Assembly (NCBI GenBank): GCA_034104265.1
Contig: JAXEEE010000009.1
Location: 1 to 12,450, forward strand
DNA: 12,450 nucleotides
Reading direction: 5' to 3'
Source of the DNA: UBA11524 sp034104265
GTDB taxonomy: Bacteria; Bacillota; Clostridia; Christensenellales; Aristaeellaceae
Part shown: positions 6,148 to 12,450 of the stretch, in pieces
Layout: every line of letters starts with the position of its first letter
Position numbering within the stretch: the first letter of the stretch is position 1
Position numbers and translations under genes: made by a program
The notes under the pieces: model-generated
The model's database searches: none
Told to the model about the DNA's origin: nothing
The model's input: the letters and a program-made list of their open reading frames with translations, nothing else

Positions 6148-7083
6148 ATGCACATGAGTTCCAAGATGATGTTCTATGTTCTCAAGCGTATCCTGCTGGC
6201 GCTTTTGACCATCTGGATCGTGATTACGGTGACATTCTTTGTGATGCACGCGGTGCCCGGCGGCCCCTTCGTGGGGGAGAAGGCCATCAGCAAGGAGGCC
6301 CAGGCTGCCCTGGAGGCCAAGTACGGCCTGGACAAGCCGCTGATGGAGCAGTATGTGACCTATCTGCGGGACATCGTGACGAAGTTTGACTTCGGCCCGT
6401 CGCTGAAGCAGCGCGGCCGCCAGGTGATCGATGTGATCCTGGACGGCATGCGCACCTCGGCCAAGCTGGGCCTGATCGCGGCCTTCAGCGCGGCGGCGGT
6501 GGGTATCTTCCTGGGTGCGGTGGCTGCGCTGAGGCGCAACACGGTGCTGGACAAGGTGATCATGGTCATCACCACAGCATTCGTGTCCATGCCGTCGTTC
6601 ATCATGGGATCATTCCTGCTGATTGTGTTCTCGGTGAAGTTAGGGTGGCTGCCGGCCAACGGCGCCACGGCCTCGGGCCTGATCCTGCCGGTGATCACCC
6701 TGGCGCTGTACCCCATGTCCTACATCACCCGTCTGACCCGCTCCTCCATGCTGGATGTGCTGGGGCAGGATTACATCCGCACCGCCAAGGCGAAGGGCGT
6801 CTCCGGCAAGAAGATCATCTTCGGCCATGCGCTGAAGAACTCTCTGATCCCCGTGATCACCTACTTCGGCCCGATGCTGGCCTTCATCGTCACCGGCTCC
6901 ATGGTGGTGGAGCAGATCTTCGCCGTGCCGGGCATCGGTCGGCAGTTCGTCTCCAGCATCACCAACCGCGACTATACCATGATTATGGGCACGACGATCT
7001 TCCTGGCCTCGCTGATTGTGATCATGAACCTCATCAGCGACCTGCTCTACAAGGTGGTCGATCCCCGCATCGAGTTCGATTGA
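6148..7083 (+). CDS. oppB: Oligopeptide/dipeptide ABC importer, permease subunit OppB/DppB family
   Basis: One of the two membrane subunits of a type I peptide importer, 311 residues, near the usual 305-335. An N-terminal membrane segment (about 12-33, VLKRILLALLTIWIVITVTFF) leads into HAVPGGPF, the characteristic OppB start, then a periplasm-facing domain and five further membrane segments. The cytoplasmic coupling (EAA) loop is at about 208-234, DYIRTAKAKGVSGKKIIFGH and onward, and the family motif VEQIFAVPGIG is at 254-264. ATG 6148 has AAAGG five bases ahead; ATG 6154, two codons on, is an alternative start. It is the first gene of the operon and is followed after 23 bases by the second permease. 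Whether the substrate is di- or oligopeptides, or nickel or another small solute, is not determined by this subunit. Confidence 0.95.
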   Translation: MHMSSKMMFYVLKRILLALLTIWIVITVTFFVMHAVPGGPFVGEKAISKEAQAALEAKYGLDKPLMEQYVTYLRDIVTKFDFGPSLKQRGRQVIDVILDGMRTSAKLGLIAAFSAAAVGIFLGAVAALRRNTVLDKVIMVITTAFVSMPSFIMGSFLLIVFSVKLGWLPANGATASGLILPVITLALYPMSYITRLTRSSMLDVLGQDYIRTAKAKGVSGKKIIFGHALKNSLIPVITYFGPMLAFIVTGSMVVEQIFAVPGIGRQFVSSITNRDYTMIMGTTIFLASLIVIMNLISDLLYKVVDPRIEFD

Positions 7084-7106
7084 TTAAGGAAGGAGCCAAC
7101 GCCCTT

Positions 7107-8165
7107 ATGTTCAATGTCAACAAGCCCTTCAGCATGCAGCTGGATCCCAAGCTCCTGGAGCCTGCCACGGCCCAGGAGAAGGAATACATCTCCCGCATGC
7201 GGCCTTCCTCCACCTTCTTCCGCGACGGTGTGAAGCGTCTTCTGCGCAACAAGGTGGCCACGGTCAGCCTGATCCTGATTGTGCTGATCACCCTGGCGTC
7301 CATTATCCTGCCCTATGTTTGGCCCTACAGCTATGACAAGATGCTGGGCGTGACCCCCGGCCGTCCCGCCGACAGCTCCTACAACAACCTGGCCCCCTTC
7401 ACCTACGGCAAGACGGAGCTGAAGCGCATGGAGGCGGGGGAGAAGATCTTCCCCCACATCTTCGGCACCGACGCCCATGGGCGTGATTACTTCATCCGCG
7501 TGGTGTACGGCACCCGCATCTCCCTGGCGGTGGGCTTCTTCGCCAGCATCATCGTGCTGCTGATCGGCATGGTCATCGGCTCCATCGCGGGCTACTGCGG
7601 CGGCAAGGTTGACCTGATCATCATGCGCATTGTGGATATCATCTACTCCCTGCCGGACATGCTGGTGATCATCCTTTTGTCGGTGGTGCTGGGCAGGGTG
7701 CTGAACGTGGACGGCACGGTGCTGGAGAAGATCGGATCGAACATCATCAGCATGTTCGTCGTCTTTGGTCTTCTGTACTGGGTGAGCATGGCGCGGCTGA
7801 TCCGCGGCCAGATCCTGTCCCTGAGGGAGCAGGAGTACGTGCTCTCCGCCCAGGCCACCGGCGCCAGGGGCAGCTGGATCATCCGCAAGCACCTGCTGCC
7901 CAACTGCATCAGCGTGGTGATTATCTCCACCGCCCTGCAGATCCCCAACGCCATCTTTACGGAGAGCTTCCTGTCCTTCCTGGGCCTGGGCGTCAACGCC
8001 CCCATGCCCTCCCTGGGCTCCCTGGCCTCCGACGCCCTCAACGGCATCACCTCCTACACCTACCGCCTGGTGATCCCCGCGGTGGTGATCTGCCTGATCG
8101 TGCTGTCCCTGAACCTGTTCGGCGACGGACTGCGCGACGCCTTCGACCCCAAGCTCAACGCCTGA
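7107..8165 (+). CDS. oppC: Oligopeptide/dipeptide ABC importer, permease subunit OppC/DppC family
   Basis: The second membrane subunit, 352 residues. It has a cytoplasmic N-terminal tail of about 50 residues (OppC_N type, ending RLLRNKVATVSLILIVLI), a first membrane segment at about 51-70, then an external segment of about 60 residues. HIFGTDAHGRDYFIRVVYGT (117-136) is the OppC/DppC family hallmark. The coupling loop EQEYVLSAQATGA...HLLPN is at about 241-266, and FLSFLGLGV and FGDGLRDAFDPK mark the end. AAGGAG at 7089-7094 is 12 bases ahead of ATG 7107, a longer gap than usual, but no other start fits. An in-frame reading continues upstream inside oppB, but it has no family similarity and is the oppB shadow. 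It forms the translocation channel with OppB. Confidence 0.96.
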   Translation: MFNVNKPFSMQLDPKLLEPATAQEKEYISRMRPSSTFFRDGVKRLLRNKVATVSLILIVLITLASIILPYVWPYSYDKMLGVTPGRPADSSYNNLAPFTYGKTELKRMEAGEKIFPHIFGTDAHGRDYFIRVVYGTRISLAVGFFASIIVLLIGMVIGSIAGYCGGKVDLIIMRIVDIIYSLPDMLVIILLSVVLGRVLNVDGTVLEKIGSNIISMFVVFGLLYWVSMARLIRGQILSLREQEYVLSAQATGARGSWIIRKHLLPNCISVVIISTALQIPNAIFTESFLSFLGLGVNAPMPSLGSLASDALNGITSYTYRLVIPAVVICLIVLSLNLFGDGLRDAFDPKLNA

Positions 8166-8183
8166 TGAAAGGAGTGCGGTACC

Positions 8184-9189
8184 ATGGCATTGCTTGAAGT
8201 CAACAATCTGCGCACCTCCTTCTTCACCGATGCGGGCGAGGTCAAGGCGGTGGACGGCGTATCCTTTCAGCTGGATCACGGAAAAGTCCTGGGCATCGTG
8301 GGCGAGTCCGGCTCCGGCAAGTCCGTGACGGCCTACTCCATCATGCAGATCCTGGCCCCCACGGGTAAGATTGTGGGCGGCAGCGTGAAGCTGGACGGCC
8401 AGGAGCTGGTGGGCGCGGACGAGAAAACCCTGCGCACCGTGCGGGGCAACAAGGTGTCCATCATCTTCCAGGATCCCATGACCTCCCTGAACCCCACCTA
8501 CACCGTGGGGCATCAGCTGGAGGAGGCCATCCTCCTGCACACCCCCCGCAACAAGAAGGAGGCCCGGGCCCGGGCGCTGGAGATGCTCCGCCTGGTGAAC
8601 GTGAACGAGCCGGAAAAGCGCCTGAAGCAGTATCCCTACGAGCTCTCCGGCGGCATGCGCCAGAGGGTCATGATCGCCATGGCCCTGGCCTGCGAGCCGG
8701 ATATCCTCATTGCCGACGAGCCCACCACGGCCCTGGACGTGACCATCCAGGCGCAGATTCTGGAGCTGATGCGGGATCTGCAGAAGAAGCTGGGCATGGC
8801 CATCATCATGATCACCCACGACCTGGGCGTTGTGGCCCAGATGTGCGACGAGGTAGTGGTCATGTACGCCGGGTCCATCTGCGAGCAGGGCACGGCGGAC
8901 GAGATCTTCTACAACCCCCGGCATGAGTATACCAAGGGCCTGATGCGCTCCATCCCCACGGCGGAAAACAACGGCCAGCGGCTGCAGCCCATCACCGGCA
9001 CGCCCATTGACCTTTTGAACATGCCCAAGGGCTGCCCCTTCGCTCCCCGGTGCGAGGCGGCCATGAAGGTCTGCCTGACCAAGCGCCCCGAGCGCATGTT
9101 CATCAACGACGAGCACTTCGCCACCTGCTGGATGAACGTCAAGCGCGGGGTGGACGAGGGCGTCATCACCCTGGAAGGAGGCGAGGAGC

Positions 9190-9197
<8 letters not shown>
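8184..9197 (+). CDS. oppD: Oligopeptide/dipeptide ABC importer, ATPase subunit OppD/DppD family
   Basis: One of two ATPase subunits, 337 residues. Motifs: Walker A GESGSGKS (40-47), Q-loop FQDPMTSLNP (95-104), signature LSGGMRQR (154-161), Walker B ILIADE with the catalytic Glu (174-179), and H-loop THD (His 212). The C-terminal oligopeptide-transporter extension contains GCPFAPRC and further cysteines (284, 290, 297, 315). These four Cys are conserved in the family and hold an iron-sulfur cluster in at least the mycobacterial OppD; here that is by analogy. AAAGGAG lies about 10 bases ahead of ATG 8184. Its last eight bases overlap the start of oppF (ATGTCTGA), indicating translational coupling. 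All catalytic residues are present, so it should be active. Confidence 0.97.
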
Positions 9198-10176
<979 letters not shown>

Positions 10177-10192
10177 TTCCCTGCGGTTCATC

Positions 10193-10210
10193 AATGCGCC
10201 CCTGCGCATT
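10193..10210 (+). other. Intercistronic hairpin ahead of the binding-protein gene
   Basis: AATGCGC (10193-10199) pairs perfectly with GCGCATT (10204-10210) around the loop CCCT. It lies in the 66-bp gap between oppF and oppA. No solid T-run follows directly (TGTGAATAAACATTTTT), so it is more likely an RNA-stability or partial attenuation element than a full terminator. Such elements allow the binding protein to be made in excess over the membrane parts. Confidence 0.5.
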
Positions 10211-10242
10211 TGTGAATAAACATTTTTGAGGAGGAACTCACC

Positions 10243-12000
10243 ATGAAAAAGCTGGTTGCTCTCATGCTGGTTCTGGCCATGGCCATCGCCTGCGCGATGC
10301 CCGCTGTGGCTGAGGAGCCCGTGAAGCTGGCTGTCTGCCTGGCTTCCGAGCCCGATACCCTGGATCCGGCCCTGAACTCCGCTGTGGACGGCGCCACCAT
10401 GATCGCCCACCTGTTCTCCGGCCTGGCTGCCTGGAATCAGAACGCTGACGGCGTGCTGGAGATCGTGCCCGAGTGCGCCACCGAGCTGTCCGAGCCCGTG
10501 GTCAACGAGGACGGCACCGTCACCTACACCTACACCCTGGTGGACGGCCTGAAGTGGTCCGACGGCCAGGCCCTGACCGCCGGCGACTTCGCCTTCGCCT
10601 GGAAGCGCGCTGCTTCCTCCGCCCTGGGCGCCGACTATGGCTACATGTTCGAGGTTGTGAAGGGCTATCCCGACGACCTGGCCGTGGAAGCCACCGACGA
10701 CAAGACCCTGGTGGTCACCCTGAACAACGCCGTTCCCTACTGGAACGAGCTGCTGGCTTTCCCCACCTACTGCCCCGTGCGCGAGGACGTGGTGGCCAGC
10801 GAAGCCTGGGCGACCGAGGCTGCCACCTACGTTGGCAACGGCCCCTATGTCATGGCCGACTGGGCCCACAGCAGCAAGATCACCCTGGAGAAGAACCCCA
10901 ACTACTTCCGGGCTGACGAAATCACCCTGGACGTGCTGGAGTGCTACCTGTCTGACGACGCCAACAACATGCTCGCCAACTTCCAGAACGGCGACTGGCA
11001 GATGATCGACGACGTGCCCACCGCTGAGATGGCTGCCCTGAAGGAAGCCTATCCCACCGAGTACGTGGTGGCCGGCCAGATCGGCACCTACTACGTCTGC
11101 TGGAACGTCAACGAGAACATCCTGCCCGCTTCCAGCGAGCTGACCGGCGCAGAGGCCGAGGCCGCCAAGGCTGAGATCCGCAAGGCCGTGTCCCTGCTGT
11201 TCGACCGCAACTACATCGTCACCGAGATCGGCCAGGCCGGTCAGGTGCCCGCCTCCAGCTTCGTGGCCATGGGCATGACCGACGCTGACGGCTCCGAGTT
11301 CTACAAGAACGCCGGCGATTCCGACGCCTACATCGGCTACTACGATGTGTCCGAGGACGCCTACATGGACAACTGGGACGCCGCCATGGAAGTGCTGAAG
11401 AAGTACTACACCTATGACGAGGCCACCGGCATGTTCTCCGACTTCCCGACCCTGACCTACCTGTACAACACCTCCGAGAGCCACAAGGCCATCGGCGAGT
11501 ACCTGCAGAGCGTGCTGGCGGGCGTGGGCATCACCATGAACCTGACCAACCAGGAGTGGAACACCTTCCTGAACACCCGTAAGAGCGGCGACTACTCCGT
11601 GGCCCGCAATGGCTGGATTGCCGACTACAACGATCCCATCTGCTTCCTGGATATGTGGGTGAGCGGCTCCGGCAACAACGATATCCAGTACGGCAAGGGC
11701 GACCATACCGACCTGGCCATGTACAGCCTGGATCTGACCGACCTGGGCATCGACGTGAAGGTTGAGAACGGCACCTGGGCCGAGACCTATGATGTGCTGA
11801 TCTCCGCCATCAAGGCCTGCACCGACAACGATGCCCGCTATGCCCTGATGCATCGCGCTGAGGACATGCTGATGGCTACCGGCTGCATCACCCCCCTGTA
11901 CTTCTACACCGACATCTACATGATCGACGACAGCGTGCAGGGCTTCTACACCAACCCCCTGGGCTACAAGTACTTCATGTACTGCACCATCGCGGAGTAA
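10243..12000 (+). CDS. oppA: Peptide ABC importer substrate-binding protein, OppA type (SBP family 5)
   Basis: The extracellular receptor of the importer, 585 residues. It has a secretion signal MKKLVALMLVLAMAIACAMP followed by AVAEEP. Cys 17 fits the loose lipobox pattern (MAIA-C) and would give a lipoprotein; AVA before EE (after residue 23) would instead fit signal peptidase I. The mature part is a family 5 solute-binding protein: ASEPDTLDPALNSAVDGATM at the start, the hallmark DGLKWSDGQALTAGDFAFAWKR, GNGPYVMADW, KNPNYFRAD, and the late RNGWIADYNDPICFLDMW. These features resemble OppA more than DppA or NikA. GAGGAGG lies ahead of ATG 10243. Codon use is extremely restricted (GCC, ACC, CTG, AAC, TAC), more than in the transporter genes before it, which suggests high expression. 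It is closed by a strong terminator. Peptide preference cannot be inferred. Confidence 0.96.
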   Translation: MKKLVALMLVLAMAIACAMPAVAEEPVKLAVCLASEPDTLDPALNSAVDGATMIAHLFSGLAAWNQNADGVLEIVPECATELSEPVVNEDGTVTYTYTLVDGLKWSDGQALTAGDFAFAWKRAASSALGADYGYMFEVVKGYPDDLAVEATDDKTLVVTLNNAVPYWNELLAFPTYCPVREDVVASEAWATEAATYVGNGPYVMADWAHSSKITLEKNPNYFRADEITLDVLECYLSDDANNMLANFQNGDWQMIDDVPTAEMAALKEAYPTEYVVAGQIGTYYVCWNVNENILPASSELTGAEAEAAKAEIRKAVSLLFDRNYIVTEIGQAGQVPASSFVAMGMTDADGSEFYKNAGDSDAYIGYYDVSEDAYMDNWDAAMEVLKKYYTYDEATGMFSDFPTLTYLYNTSESHKAIGEYLQSVLAGVGITMNLTNQEWNTFLNTRKSGDYSVARNGWIADYNDPICFLDMWVSGSGNNDIQYGKGDHTDLAMYSLDLTDLGIDVKVENGTWAETYDVLISAIKACTDNDARYALMHRAEDMLMATGCITPLYFYTDIYMIDDSVQGFYTNPLGYKYFMYCTIAE

Positions 12001-12031
12001 TCTGCGAGGGCATCCCGTTAGGGGCATCCCG

Positions 12032-12069
12032 CGGCGGATATCCGGGTCACACCGGGTATCCGCCGTTTT
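12032..12069 (+). terminator. Intrinsic terminator of the peptide importer operon
   Basis: CGGCGGATATCCGG (12032-12045) pairs over 14 positions, one of them U-G, with CCGGGTATCCGCCG (12052-12065) around a six-base loop. TTTTCGTT follows. It lies 31 bases after the oppA stop. A direct repeat GGCATCCCG occurs twice just upstream (about 12009-12031). Confidence 0.92.
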
Positions 12070-12139
12070 CGTTGGAGGGAAGGGTTTTCCCGGAGCCATG
12101 GCGAAAGGTAGATGCATACGCGGAACAGGAGGAATCATC

Positions 12140-12450
12140 ATGATGGAACAGACCATCCGGCGGAGCTTCCGCCTGGGGCTGGTGCATTTTATGGCCTACC
12201 CCTTTGCCGCCTCGGGCGAGGGGGACATTGAGGGCACCGTGCGCAGGGTACTGGAGGATCCCTTCTTTGAGCTGATCGAGCTGACCCACATCCAGGACGC
12301 CACGGTGCGCCGCCGGGTGGGCGACCTGGCACGGCAGGCGGGGGTGGACGTGGCCTATGGCGCGCAGCCCCAGCTGATGCGCAACGGCGAGAACCTGTGC
12401 AGCCTGGATGAGCCGCTGCGCCTGCGGGGCGTGGAACGGATGAAGCGCTG
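12140..12450 (+). CDS. TIM-barrel sugar phosphate isomerase/epimerase-like protein (partial, 3' end outside window)
   Basis: The first 103 residues are visible, from ATG 12140 with a consensus AGGAGG (12127-12132) seven bases ahead; ATG 12143 is an adjacent alternative. The reading RLGLVHFMAYPFAASG, then VLEDPFFELIELTHIQD, AGVDVAYGAQPQLMRNGENL and SLDE fits the first two beta-alpha units of a xylose isomerase-like TIM barrel: a beta strand with His near the start, then ELIELTHI. Metal-binding Glu and His residues of the family would mostly lie beyond the edge. It follows the opp terminator and I see no clear own promoter in the 70-base gap, so it could be a separate unit or depend on read-through. 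Substrate unknown. The family call rests on the overall pattern and not on complete catalytic motifs. Confidence 0.68.
   Translation, partial: MMEQTIRRSFRLGLVHFMAYPFAASGEGDIEGTVRRVLEDPFFELIELTHIQDATVRRRVGDLARQAGVDVAYGAQPQLMRNGENLCSLDEPLRLRGVERMKR

Overview
The window looks like a chromosomal segment of a GC-rich member of the Clostridia (Bacillota). The evidence is AGGAGG-type ribosome binding sites, sigma-A promoters with 17-bp spacers, a teichoic-acid/polysaccharide ABC-2 exporter, Opp-type peptide transport genes with strong GC-ending codon preference, and tyrosine recombinases and an HA-repeat helicase of kinds known from gut Clostridia. The exact genus cannot be read from the sequence; a Christensenellales or Oscillospirales relative is only a guess.

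Left part (1-4140, minus strand): a helicase with four C-terminal helicase-associated (HA) repeats is followed by an ABC-2 polysaccharide export permease and its ATPase, which runs off the left edge. All three read leftward and are closely spaced. They are preceded by a very good sigma-A promoter (TTGCAA, 17 bp, TATAAT). That promoter lies inside a 161-bp element bounded by a perfect 18-bp inverted repeat (3975-3992 and 4118-4135), with a second 9-bp inverted match just inside each arm. This is the layout of an invertible, phase-variable promoter, and a tyrosine recombinase remnant lies directly next to it. A MITE-like insertion carrying a promoter is the main alternative.

Middle (4180-5670): two damaged tyrosine recombinase genes stand back to back, both without their N-terminal parts. 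The leftward one also has an in-frame amber codon; the rightward one has a one-base expansion in a run of seven G. To the right is a tRNA-Pro(GGG) gene with its own strong promoter and terminator, its 3' end facing the recombinases. This fits the worn-down end of an integrative element at a tRNA gene.

Right part (5950-12450, plus strand): a promoter and a long GC-rich structured leader precede a complete five-gene oligopeptide/dipeptide ABC importer (permease, permease, ATPase, ATPase, binding protein), closed by a strong intrinsic terminator. The last gene, cut by the window edge, looks like a TIM-barrel sugar phosphate isomerase/epimerase. The importer appears ordinary and intact. The unusual biology is in the left and middle parts: a surface-glycan exporter and helicase unit behind a possible DNA switch whose neighbouring recombinase is broken.
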